A stretch of 64,000 nucleotides of DNA from Sparassis latifolia (Eukaryota; Basidiomycota; Agaricomycetes; Polyporales; Sparassidaceae): contig CM031561.1 of the NCBI GenBank assembly GCA_018466975.1, positions 1,550,001 through 1,614,000 on the forward strand, written 5' to 3'. The notes under the pieces were generated by a model that made no database searches, had not been told where the DNA came from, and saw only the letters and a program-made list of their open reading frames with translations. This document shows, in pieces, positions 9,973-21,402 of the stretch. Every line of letters starts with the position of its first letter. Within the stretch, counting starts at the first letter, position 1. A program made the position numbers and the translations under genes.

Positions 9973-12448
9973 CTACAGCAGCTTCAATATAGCTGTAGTA
10001 TTATACGTAGCAAGCGCCTTCAAGTTGGCGAAATTGGGCGTGCCGAAGCCAGTGACAGGATCCCATCCCGCCGTAGCCTGCGCACCACTCATTCAGTCAC
10101 GGCATTTGGACGTTAAAGATGCTGGGTACTCACGTTGAAGCCCTCCGTGCCGCATCCAGGATTGTTGCCCACAGTGATATCGTTGAAGGCCTCGGGGATC
10201 CTCGAGCCGACAGCATATATGAGCGGGTTCAGGTAGCCCAGCGGAGACAGTCCGAGTGAGATGCGTGCGTCGTTCAAGAGGGACACGAAGCCGGCGAAGG
10301 TCGGCGACGCGGCAGACGTCCCGCCGATGAGCGTCTCGTTGCCGGAAAGGTAGATCTTGAAATAGAACGCCTGCGCTGCAACGTCCGGATAAGCCTGTAG
10401 GCGTTCAGTCAGTTGTCCCATAGAGATCGTAGAGCATTGAGACGCACGCGTCCGGTCCTGATCACAAAGTCAGCACCAGTGTGGACGTGAAAATGAATGT
10501 CTTACGTGTTATAGAGGCCTGAGTATGTGCCGGGTGCAAGATTGTCAAAGTAGTTGGCTACGACATCTTCCTGCCAGGAGGGACGCGGGAACTGATGTAC
10601 AGAGCAACATGGTTATCCCGTACACCATGAATAGCACGAGCAATTACTCACGTAGTTACTTACGCCTCCACCAGAAAAGGATACCGCCTGCTCTGGTACG
10701 TAGATGGTGCCTCCCACCGCTGTGACACTGTCGCATCCCCGTTATAAATACTGCATCACCAACAGCACATGCTGAAACTTACTACGGGCAACTGGCTGGA
10801 AATGCAGGGAGGAACTCCGTCACATTGCGTCCGTCGTTGGTGTAGCACTGCTGCGTGGCCGGGTTCGGATTGCCGTCACCGACACCGCCGTCACCAGAGC
10901 TGAAGGTCAAAGAGACACCGCGGGCACCTGATCGGATATCAGTTGAGAAAACACTCTACAAATGCCGTGGCGGCTCACCTAGCTGAGCAAATTCAGCGCA
11001 AACACGTCGTGCGTAGCTATAAGGAACTGACGTAGAGATTAGAAAAATGTTGGGCGCTAGACGACGAATCTCACCCGTCTGTTCGTCGTCACCGTAGCTG
11101 GTAGAGATTGTCTGAGGTGGATTAGTAGCATTGAGAATGTAACCAAGCCACTAATACATAACCTCATCCATGAGAAATATTAGTTGAAAGGAGTGATATC
11201 AATCATACATCGATGTAAGGCTCGTTGGTATCATTGGGAGTAAGAATATCTGGGATGTAGGGTGGGCTTCCTCCAGTGGAGTAGAACGTCCCAGGAGTGG
11301 GGAATGTCAGACCGAAAGCGAACTGGGTGTCTGGAGGTCATGTCAGCCTCCATCTAAGTCGATACAAGGAGACATTAGGACCCAGATCGGCTTCAGCGCC
11401 TGCTTCGTCCAGTGTCTGGTTGTTCTGCCCGCCTGTAAAGAGACCATATCAGCCTGTGCACAGCAAAAAAAAGGAGTTGATCTACCAACCGTTGATGGAT
11501 ACGTAAGTGAAAGACGTGTTGACGGCAGCAGGCACCTCATCCGCATAGAACATCTGCAGGTCTTCCAAGTTGGCATACTGATCAAGATACCCAGTGACAG
11601 CGATGTGGTTGCCATTCGAGGCCGATGGCGTATAACCGACAGCATTGTAGAGCTGCTTGAGACAGGTGACTGTGATGGTGCCGTTGCAACTGGCATCAAC
11701 TGAGCCATTGTATGCGGTAGGAACCTTAATCGTAGGCGAGTCGGGATTCGTAGCCGCAGGTAGATCCTGGTCGAGAATATAAGTAGTCCTCAAGCTGTTG
11801 AACCGGGAGAACATCGTGGTCGGCTGGACGAGCTCCACATGCTCGTGCAGATCTTCCGGGAGACTGTAAGATGTCGTACGAACAACCGCGTCACCGCTTT
11901 CGTCGTGAACCCAAACATGATATTTCTAGCGGAGGCCCATCAACCAACCGATGTCGGGTATGATAAGTAGGTGACGCAACACACTGTATCAAGCATCTTC
12001 TCCGCAAGACTGACGGAGACTTTGACCTTGACCCAATCCTGAGCAGGAGACCGAGAGAAATCTTCTGCTGCTATACCATGAGATGCAAGCCATTCGTCGA
12101 CGCGATTAATGCTCTCCGGATTCGGAGCAATGAGCGCCTCGACCTCCTCCTTGGACAAATGCTCGCCGTAGCGCTCGTGGAACGGGTCGCTAAGGACGGT
12201 CGGTATGCCTGTAATACGAGCACATGGATGACTGACCTGACTTCATAGAGATGGCGCTCCAACTCAGCGAAATTGGACTGAGGAAGTCCTATGCGCAGCT
12301 CAATATTGTGGTTGGCGGGCGCAAGCTCGAGCTTCGTCCATCCTCTGGGTGGAGGCACGCTCTCCTTGACCTTATGGGTGCAGCCTCTCGGGGCAGCATA
12401 GGCGAACGGGCATAGCGCCAACAGCAGCCAGGCGGAGAGCGACCTCAT
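9973..12448 (-). CDS. Secreted sedolisin (tripeptidyl-peptidase, S53)
   Basis: Acid serine peptidase releasing tripeptides outside the cell. Thirteen exons (12448-12237, 12189-11985, 11925-11490, 11432-11382, 11330-11209, 11150-11075, 11026-10979, 10927-10783, 10727-10652, 10591-10506, 10457-10448, 10394-10134, 10077-9973) give 610 residues. A signal peptide ([18 protein letters not shown]) leads into a pro-domain. The catalytic Glu and Asp lie in [10 protein letters not shown] (about 295-299), the oxyanion Asp in FSSGDGG (about 395) and the Ser in GGTSAASP (about 516). Calcium-site Asp residues are in FNDITVG and GWDPVTG. Exon 11 is only 10 nt and supplies the TGR of [12 protein letters not shown]; the frame is lost without it. 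All landmarks are present, so it is probably active. Confidence 0.93.
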
Positions 12449-12495
12449 GGTGGGGAAGAGACGGGGGAGGGCTAGACGACTGGAGCAGGGAAAGA

Positions 12496-12510
12496 GACAG
12501 ATATAAGTGT
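12496..12510 (-). promoter_or_regulatory. TATA-like element upstream of the sedolisin gene
   Basis: Read on the minus strand the site is CTTATATC, about 50-60 bases before the start codon. This would fit a strong promoter with a short leader, but position and composition are the only evidence. Confidence 0.25.
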
Positions 12511-13621
12511 GCGTACCACATGGATGGGAGCTTCCGGTCACGTAAATACCGCGGCTGGGAATAGAGCTGGGCGGGGTGACACATATACGGTCGCAACTAT
12601 TAGAGCGTCCATGCACTGCTCAGTCATTGACGCACCTCGATCATCAGCGGATCGTTGCAACGGAAGCTCCTCTTGGCCTCGGACAGTGCTCGGATTTTCG
12701 ACTAAGCGACGCAGGTTTCCGTTCTTCAAACCTTTCCCGGTGCATCATGTTGTATCGTACGGGGAGGTGGACAGACCGCGAAAGCGTCACACACGGTATA
12801 CCGCAGAATAATGGTAAATTGTCCACATACGGTGGGCGTCCGTCAGCTTCAATCATTAATATTGAACAGCAGCATCTCAGTGTGACAGATGCTCCCCTGG
12901 CCGCAGTGGCTGGCGGAGCGGTTAGCGCTGCATAGCCGAAAATTGACCGCCGGCAACGAATGTCCTAGAACTTGGCGGCGACCGAGTGGCCTTTTGTTAA
13001 CGTTCCGTTGCACACACGACATACAATTGGAGAAGAAAATTATGGTTGCGTGCGACGTTGACCAAGTGACACGAGGGCAGGTGGGTACAACTGCATGAGG
13101 TTAAAAGATTACTCAACGGGCTCATGCCAGTACGTGATCGAGGCTCAGAAGTGGATCGCTATCTAGCAAGAGGCGCTAAGTCGCGCGACGAGAACAAGAA
13201 CGTCCAGACGCGGCACAAGGAAAAGCATAGCCATTGTATTCACCTGGAAAGGCCAAGCGCATGACGATAATGTGCAGGTACTATCTACAGACTGACCATC
13301 AGAGAGAGAGGGGGGGAAGACAGTGAAAATGAAGTTGGTCATTGCAAAGAAAACCAACACACCAACCATCGCAAAATCAAGAATACAGGAGGACCGAGAT
13401 GTCGATCCTTCAACACGGACACGAGGAGCCATCGTGAGGAACATGCAATTCGAGAGACGGAGACAGAAAGCGGCGTACGGGAGGAGACTATTACGGGTAT
13501 GAAGAGAGAGCTTTACGACCTGGCGCAATAAAAGGTCCGCGCATTTGATAATGTGTATGCAGAGATATGATAAAGCAGATTGCAAAACGGCGACATAACG
13601 CATAGGGCGACTAGTAGTAAA
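12511..13621. other. Intergenic, no gene recognised
   Basis: About 1.1 kb between the sedolisin start and the stop codon of the Btz gene. A 146-codon open frame on the minus strand (13163-13603) has no recognisable domain and lies where the 3' untranslated region of the Btz gene is expected. A purine-rich patch is seen near 13300-13320. No RNA gene or repeat was identified. Confidence 0.45.
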
Positions 13622-16269
13622 TCATAGGTTGAGGAGGAGGGGGCGGTGCTCCGCGGACGCTGGGTACGTCTCGTATTGCATCACCGGCGGCGACATATCC
13701 ATGTACGCCGGATAGCCGTACTGCTCCGGGTAGTAGTACTGCTGCTGGTATGGCGCATATACCATCGCCGGGTCCACAGCTTGGAACTGCTGCGGCTCCA
13801 CAGGTTGCTGCATGTCGTTCGGCAGAGAAGCGCCATTGAGCGTTGGAACTCCATTGACGGGCGCGGCACCGAAAGTGTCGGCCGAACCCGACAGTGAGGC
13901 CGGCTGCTGCACTTGGATCTCAGCAGCACCGTATTGTCCAGAACTCGACACCGACGTCCTGAGTCCAGAAGGTCGCGGAGGAACCTTCTTGCCCTCGCTC
14001 GAATCCACAGGTGCACGGATCTCGATACGACTGCTCTGCCGCGCCGGCGCAAAAATGGGGGTCCCCGTAGAAGCGTCGATGAACGAGTTCATCGGTGGCG
14101 TATGCGAGTGCGATACAAAATCGGGGGAAGGCTGGTGCTGCATATAAGAGGGGACAAATGGAACACTGGTAGAAGGGTGCGCCATGTGTGAGTGCATCAT
14201 AGGGCGAGGGGTAAACATCGGCGGCGGAGTAGGCTGAATGAATACAGCACGGCCCGTAGCGAGCTCGTAGGGCATCCCATGTTGACTCATGCCAATGCCT
14301 GGGGGTAACGCAGGTGCATAGCCGAACGGCGAGCCATACAACGGAGACGTCTGCGGAATAGGTGAGAAAGCCGTCTGTAGAGGATGGAGTGTCGGTGGTG
14401 CAGCACGTGCTTCCTCAATGGATGGACCTGGCTGACTCGGCAAAGACTCCTCTGGAGTTGATGGCTTCCGAGGGACCGACTCTTGAATCTGAACACTGGG
14501 GCCAGGACCAGACGCTTGAGCTACCATCGACTGGGTAGGCACCTGCGGCGAAGAAGGTTTATCCGCATTCAGACTCGATGCGGGACTCTGCGGCTGGGAC
14601 AGCAAAACAGGAACTGGTGGGTAGAAGGATTCAGGGGCAGGAAGCGGTGGGACTGTGTATGAGGTCGGGTCCTGCGGCTGAACCGGGATGTCTATCCTGC
14701 GATTGGGCACCACGTTCGGGCGGACAGTAAAGACCTCCTCGATGGAGAGTTCCACTACTGTGGTTGCGGGCTCCTCGGCCACCAGAGTCTGAGCCACAGT
14801 TGGTTGCACTTCCTCCTTGGCTTTCTCCTTCCCGGCTTTGCGAGGAAGGCGCACCGTGAACTGCCTTTCGCCATCATCTTGACTAGATGACGCCTGTGCA
14901 GTAGCTGCCGACGAGGACGCTCCGAAGCGGCGAGGCGCGGCTCTGACGATTTCCTCCTTCCCGCCTGGGACCTTCACGCGGTATCCTGGGCCCTGCCCAG
15001 GACGGGGTTTCAGGCTGGTATCGAAGTAAAGAAACGCGTCGTGCTGTTTGGTCCACATGCGCTCAGGCTTCATGGCGTACCAAATACGACCTGGCGCTGC
15101 GCCTGGGGGTAACCCAAGACGGTATCCTGTCGGCGATGGTGTGCTCCCACCGCGACCAAAACCGCCGCGACCTCGAGCACCAATGAAACCGCCTCTGCCG
15201 CGGAATGCGAAACCACGCTGAGGGCGGAAGGACGCTTGGGGCTGCCGGTCGTCTCGCCGCCTCATCTCTTCGAAACCATCATGCGTCCACGGTTGGTCGA
15301 TAGGTGGTACCTCAGCGGGGGGTACCGCAGAACTTGGCCCGCCCAGCTCATCGACCCTGTCCTGGGGGTGCATAGGTACGCGCCCAGGATAAAATCCTGA
15401 CCCGCCCTCCCGCGCATGGAAAACCCGCCTCTCCCACGACCGCGGGACTGCCAACGACCCCTCCACCATCCGCTCAAACTACGCAAATCTTTGTCCAACA
15501 GACGATCGTCATGCCCCCAGAACTCTCCCACTGTTGGAACGTATGAAGGATCCGACTCCAGGCGCTGCTGGTATGCTTGTCGAGCAGATTGGCCCCTGAG
15601 TCGACTGGGGTGCGACTCTTCAGGCGCATGAACGGATGCGGAAGCCATGGGCTGTTCTGTATCGGACACATGGCCTGACTCGGCAGCCTGCGGAGGCCGG
15701 GCGGGCGGCGAAGACGGAGGCGCAGATAGAGAGCGGCTGGCAATATGTTTCTTCGCTGGCCGATGAGATTTGCGTGACCGCGGAGGAGGAGGCAGCTGCT
15801 GGTCAATACCATGACGGTCGAGATCGGCAAAATCAATGACAGGAAGATCCTCCACGCCGTTGAGATTCTCGGCTGCCACCATATCCGCCCAATCTGTGGC
15901 ATGAACGAAGGGACCAGCATCCGATGCGACAGGAAGAGACTTCGATGATGATGCGTTGAGAGAGGGATGCCCATCGATTTCCAAGGGCGGAGGACTCTGG
16001 GTCGTACTAGGGGTGACAACTTCAGAGCGGCCATTCAGATGAGCGTCATCTGACACTGACTCTGATCCCGACTCTGAGTCGAACGATGACTGGTCGTCCG
16101 TGTCAGAATCCGACCTGACCTCTCGTTCGATCTCGTCGTCGCTCTCTATCCCGTTCTGTCCCCGTCCCCGACGCCTGACGAGGCGTGTCTTCTTCGCATG
16201 CGGACCAGAAGATAACTTGTCGATCGTGCTAGGGGTGGTGAAAACTGTCGCGGAGACCGGTGCAGGCAT
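13622..16269 (-). CDS. Btz (Barentsz/CASC3)-domain protein, one apparent frameshift
   Basis: An intronless frame of about 882 residues once a single missing base is allowed for. The N-terminal 170 residues are acidic and Ser-rich. The Btz core, SYVPTVGEFWGHDDRLLDKD followed by SGWWRGRWQSRGRGRGGF, is the eIF4AIII-binding segment of the exon junction complex component Barentsz/MLN51. Downstream come RGG-type repeats (FRGRGGFIGARGRGGFGRGG), an IWYAMKPERMWTKQHDAF block, and a long Pro/Ser/Gln-rich tail with YYYPEQYGYP near the end. The frame moves by -1 at about 15400-15413 inside a G-rich run; adding one G joins the halves. Role inferred: nuclear or cytoplasmic mRNP binding. Confidence 0.82.
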
Positions 16270-17018
16270 AGCAAATATCTGGGATCGATGAATTGGAGTT
16301 TAGGATGTCAATAGGAGATGCAGAAAACAGTAGCAATGAAACTTACCTTTCTGCGTTGGAGTTACTGGAAAGCAAACGACCGAGAGACCAGAGAGAAAGA
16401 TATCGAGCAACGAGGAGTTGAATGATTGCAGGGAGAATGAAAGATATGAGAATATGATGAATGGATTGACGAGGATGCGTGTGGCGGAGAGCAAGACGGA
16501 CGTGACGATGGTGGTGAGGACAACAAGGCAAGGAGCGGTGCCGTGCGCTTTGTCAGCACGCCTCGCTGCGCAAGGAGTCATCTCTGGCTCCTGCCACTGT
16601 CCTCTTTGGGCAGGCCTCTCCGCCATGCTGTTTTCTTGTTCTGTGACGGTTTCGAGCACACGATCGTATTGGCGAAGCCTTTTTTTTCGTCGGTCTCAGA
16701 TGCACCGGTGAATACTTGAATATATTCCCGGTACTTATCTCAAACGACCCCATCAAAGATGCATCTGGACTCTATCTGCATATGTAGATGCCAACTGGAA
16801 TACATATCAACTCTCATACCAGTGGGTAAACCTGGAAATATACCCACATGCTGTCAGGGTCGGAGCACTTGCTATCAGACTGCGTGCACAAGGGAGATTA
16901 CACCGCGAACGGGGTCGATATTATAACAAGATTATACAGTATGTGGCATCTCCGATGTAAACGGTCTATGATTTCCTCTCGAGCGTTCATAAATGCATAT
17001 ACGCAGGCCTGCTGAGTC
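16270..17018. other. Intergenic, no gene recognised
   Basis: 749 bases between the Btz start codon and the stop of the dehydrogenase, both on the minus strand. A pyrimidine-rich minus-strand leader is visible near 16330-16480. The short open frames have no domain content. Confidence 0.4.
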
Positions 17019-18466
17019 CTATAGACCAGCCGCCTTCATCTGCTCCTCGCACCAGTCCCATACTTGCGATCCCAAGGTTACATCATAAGCCTGCAGGCAA
17101 ACCAGTATCGTTGTAAGCAGGTTACCTATTTTTTGAATTCTCATGACACGTACCTCCTTGCGGAGAGCCTCTCCTTTGCGTGCCCAGGGGAACAAGTACA
17201 CGCCGGAGTCCGCTTTGGTAAGTTCCGGCGACGTTGCTCCATACAGTTGAGTGAGCGCGCCCATTGCTACCGGATACTTGTGTATGAAGGTCTGCGCGGA
17301 CGCATCAGCAGAGCCAAGTAGACGCTTAGGAGAAAGTGCGTACATTCGGTGTGAAGAAGGACTTCTGGTGTTGCCATAGCTCTGTCTGGATGTTACCTGG
17401 GTTCAGCGACACCGACAAGATGCCTGCAGGAAATCCTACCGTGAGCCAGGGCAACGCCAGAAAAAGTTCGAGTTCACCTACCGGAATCGCCATAGCGGCG
17501 CGCGAGCTCGTTGGAGAAGATGATATTTCCCAGTTTCGACTGGCCATAATTTTGCATCTGGGAGCTTCCTTCGATGTTGTTGAGCTTGACACCTCCCTGT
17601 TGGTGGTAGTCAGCAACACTACTTCCTCCGCATTAGCAACCCTACCCAAGGAGCCATCATGATTGCGGACGACGCTACGTTGACCACACGAACTGTCCCG
17701 TTTTCGGATGTCTTGGCCGTATGCAGGAGCGTTGGTAGCAGCAAGCGTGTGAGAGCGAAGTGTCCCAATACTGATCGAATAATTAACAGAATTAGTTGAC
17801 CATGCGGGTCACGGTGAACACCTCTATACCGTTTGTCGCAAATTGGAGCTCCAATCCAGCGCCATTGACACTGCCTGCCGGAGGCATCATGACACCACCG
17901 GAATTCATCAACACATCTAGCCTGCTCTCCTTCCTAGGGAACAAAACAACGGTGAGTTATTCACTGCTGATTTTTTTGGTTTTCGAGCCGCTTACTTTAG
18001 AAATTCATCGGTTGCCTTTTTCACGCTCTGCAAATCGGCCAGATCTAGGAGTAGGAAGTCGGCTTGCCCCGATTTGAGTCCGCTATCACCACCAATCTTT
18101 TCCGTGATTCGCTTGACTGCGTCCAATCCTTTCTGCTCCGACCGAGCGCAGACGTATACTTTGGCGCCATGCGATGCAAGAGTCTGTGCACACTCGAAGC
18201 CAATCCCAGTGTTGGCACCTGTACTACGGTGTCAGATGGAATGGGCTGGAAGGTAAGATACATCCTACCGGTGATGATGATGACTTTGCCCGTCAAGTTA
18301 CCTATGTCTTCCGTCGACCACTGCAAAAATATTGTGTCAAGATCAAGAGCAAAGGTCAATTCGGCTTGAAAATATGGCTGACCTTAGGCTTAGGTGGGTA
18401 CGCTTCCGAGATTGCTTTACCGTACTTTAGCGGGGAGAGTGTGAAGGCGGACATGATTGCACCCAT
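17019..18466 (-). CDS. Short-chain dehydrogenase/reductase
   Basis: NAD(P)-dependent oxidoreductase of the retinol-dehydrogenase-like SDR group; substrate not predictable. Nine exons (18466-18383, 18320-18269, 18218-17996, 17933-17830, 17770-17646, 17596-17482, 17423-17344, 17291-17154, 17090-17019) encode 330 residues. The nucleotide motif TGANTGIG spans an intron at about residue 45. An Asp follows the cofactor strand in LLLDLADL. Catalytic residues are the Ser in VVNVASSA and the Tyr and Lys in YGQSK (about 213 and 217). NPGNIQTELW follows in the usual place. The usual NNAG motif reads MNSGG, which keeps the catalytic Asn but not the Ala. There is no signal peptide. Confidence 0.9.
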
Positions 18467-19418
18467 GGTGAATTGATATGTGAGAAGCAGTTGGGATGTG
18501 CGGTATGTGTTGGATGAAGTGGATGAGTTGGAGCAACGACGTTTTCACTGACCCTTATAAACAATCGATCGTCAACAACTGGAGACAATCTGCGACACTT
18601 GAAGACATACGCAAAAGGCACCGTGAATACGCCCAAGGCGTCAACTTGAGACCGTAGGCGCATTGCAGCGTAGTAAGGAGGATGTGTAATGCGACTTTGT
18701 CGGACACCACAGTGTGCTGGGCATGAAATCGCTTGCGATGATGTAGGACTTGAAGAAGCTGTTGACATGATCACTCGGGCAGACGGTGGCTTGTTGTGCA
18801 GGAACCCCGACAAAAGCACTGTAACACTTGTCTAAGACCGATGTTTGCCTCGGGCATGTTGCGGCAGCCGCGTCGCCGGCATGACGTCCTCTAGCCAGAG
18901 GGGAAGGTAAATCTTCCGGTGTCGGATCTCTGATAAGCACAAGCGTTCTGTCCTGCCCAGTGCGCACTATGTTTCATACGCTAGCGTGTCTGGGAGTCTT
19001 GCCTCGGAACGTAGTTGTGCTATAATTGAGGTGAGAATCACATGCGAGGCAGATTAGGATTGCGTCGCTGTAAAATTTCGACCGATATACAGTGCTGGGC
19101 TTTCATTCATTTGGCTTCGACCCCACGCCGTTCTTCCTCGCCTGCTCAACAATTGGGTGAAAGCTCATCGACCAAAGTGCACGGTATACGCACGAATTGA
19201 TATTATTTATAGTGATTTTGATATACATATTTTTTGGACGTGCGTATGGGCCGCGTGAACACACTACTGACGGGTATACGTAGCTTAGATATGGGAGTTG
19301 AGGATAATTTTCGTGAACGTTCACGAACTTAGTTACCAAAAACGGTGGAGTGTGATCGAGATCTTGAGCGCCTCATCAAGGCATCTGGTAAGTACTCCTC
19401 TACCTCCTAAGTACTATC
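18467..19418. other. Divergent intergenic region, SDR and THOC3
   Basis: 952 bases between two divergent start codons. Open frames on both strands are short and lack recognisable motifs. An A/T-rich patch with TATA-like sequence lies near 19195-19235. No RNA gene was seen. Confidence 0.4.
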
Positions 19419-20899
19419 ATGTCAAACCAGCCCACAAACGGAAAAGACGACGATGAAATCCCCCCACCGCAGCGTCCGCCGTCCCCGCCTCCGCACACGA
19501 CGTTCGCTGCCAGAGGCATCCATGTACGACTCCCCGCGACCAGAATGAATCTCGAGACGAGTCAGTGACCTATATCATTTGTTCGCGGACAGGCTCCAAC
19601 ATTCTCTGCGTTCAGGCCACGGGACATCCGCATACCGTCCCCGCAGTCGATGAACCACATCGCGTGGAGCTGCGACGGAAAGAGGCTGGGTGCAGTCGGT
19701 ATTGATAAAGTTGTCAGGGTGTGGTGGCCTGAAAAAAGCGTGAGTTCTCTAGCTGAGATACATTGAGCGTGTGTAACGGATGTTGTACAGATGGAGTTAC
19801 GATCGGCTACTATCTTCTCTGGTGGCCATTCGGACGATGTGGACTATATGTCGTGGAATCCCACACATCCGGAGCTATTCTGTACGTCAAGTCAAAGGGA
19901 CCGCAGAATCGTCTTTTGGGATGCGCGGCGTGAGTCTGCAACCTTATGTTTCTGATACCTGGGCCAATGTTTACTTGTGTCCAATGCAGAGAGCCGATAT
20001 ATACAACAGTGCCAATTGAAAGTGTCACCTGTCCAGACAAACTATTCGCCTGATGGCCGAACCATCCTGTACACAAGTGCAGGGAAGCAAATGTTTGTGC
20101 TGGCCTATGGCAAAGAGGGAGACGAAACGAAAGAGCAGTGGCATTTGTCTGACAAAGATCCAGTACGTTCCAAGTACTTCCCGGCGGCTTTACCTAACTA
20201 TGGAAATGAACAGATAATGGCCTCGACTGCTACGTTCAACCACGTTGGCGATGGTATCATCCTCACTCACCAGACGGAGCATACCATTCGGATCTTGGAA
20301 TACCCATCGCTATCACCAATACACAGTACACCGGCACACGTTGGGGGCTGCTTGGCTGCTGCGCTCGATCCGCGAGGCAGGTGCGTCTCGTCTTGCCAAT
20401 TTTTCTTCAGCAAACACGGATAGAAGTCTCATGCTTGATGCAGATACCTCGCGTCTGGCGGCAACGATTCAATTGTGAACCTGTTCGACCTCTCCGAATG
20501 GATATGCACGCGTACGATCACCGTTTGCGAGTACGTCGTCAGCTGGCAGTCAATTACTCCTTCTGGACTGACCTCGGCATTCAACGTATTGCAGCCATGC
20601 GATAACCGCACTCAGCTTTTCTTATGACGGCGAATTTATCGCAATCGCCAATACAGGATCGTACATCGACATCGTAAGCCATTCAATCCTTCGTGGATTT
20701 GGTCCCTGATTTTTACCGTTTTCTCTCAGTGCGCGACAGAGACAGGCATTCCTCTGCACCGTGTCCCGGCGCTCGGGGCTTCGCCAACTGTGCAATGGCA
20801 TCCTTCGAAATACGTGATCGCGTACTGCGGGCAGACCAAAATCAGGGAAGGTGGCCCTCCACCTTCAGCTTGATCAGCTTGTTTGGCCCCGGCATGTAA
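19419..20899 (+). CDS. TEX1: THO complex subunit Tex1/THOC3, WD40 (apparent frameshift at the 3' end)
   Basis: A WD40 propeller subunit of THO/TREX, which couples transcription to mRNA export. Eight exons (19419-19523, 19593-19739, 19791-19929, 19990-20162, 20214-20380, 20444-20530, 20595-20673 and 20730-20899) give about 355 residues. Family blocks are RDIRIPSPQSMNHIAWSCDG, GGHSDDVDYMSWNPTHPELF, SSQRDRRIVFWDAR, RYLASGGNDSIVNLFDLSEW and DHAITALSFSYDGEFIA. The raw frame ends at TGA 20871-20873 after GGPPPSA. The -1 frame continues LISLFGPGM to a stop at 20899, as expected for the family, so one T appears to be missing at about 20869-20872. Confidence 0.88.
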
Positions 20900-21402
20900 T
20901 GTGGGATTTGAGGTGTACAGTTTTACTTGTCGTATATATTCTTGACGACCTGAGCGGGTCGTGCAAAGACATAAGCTCGGTATTCATTCAAAGCGTAACG
21001 TAAGAGCGTCCCCTTGCGCTCAACAAAATGCAGCATTATTACTACCGCTATCGGGAAAGTGTCTGTCTAATCAAAGACCGTTACAGCGTAAATGGTACTA
21101 TCGTTAGGATGCAAAAAAGTACTGACCATGCAGGTGCACTGGCAAGGAGACCAGCTCGAGTGCGGAAGGGAACACGTTCTGGTTAATACAAACAGGAGAG
21201 CAATTGGACGACAAATTGGGAGAACATACTGTAGCATCAACGGGAAAGCGTGTAATAACACAGAGACGAGGAGCAAGAGACGATGCGAGACGTGAGAGAG
21301 AAGGAGAAGGGGCATACTGGCATAGATGACAGAGCGTACTGGGGAGTGTCAGATCATGAAAACAAATACTGTGTGCAACAAGAAACAGCAGAACAAAATA
21401 AC
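20900..21402. other. Convergent intergenic region
   Basis: 503 bases between the ends of the THOC3 and membrane-protein genes, presumably both 3' untranslated regions. No gene or repeat was recognised. Confidence 0.4.

Noticed and set aside
13163..13603. 146-codon open frame on the minus strand downstream of the Btz gene
   Set aside because: No domain, no splice partners, and it lies where the 3' untranslated region of the Btz gene should be.
16553..16756. Short minus-strand frame upstream of the Btz gene as a separate gene
   Set aside because: 67 codons without motif or splice sites, lying in the expected promoter and leader region.
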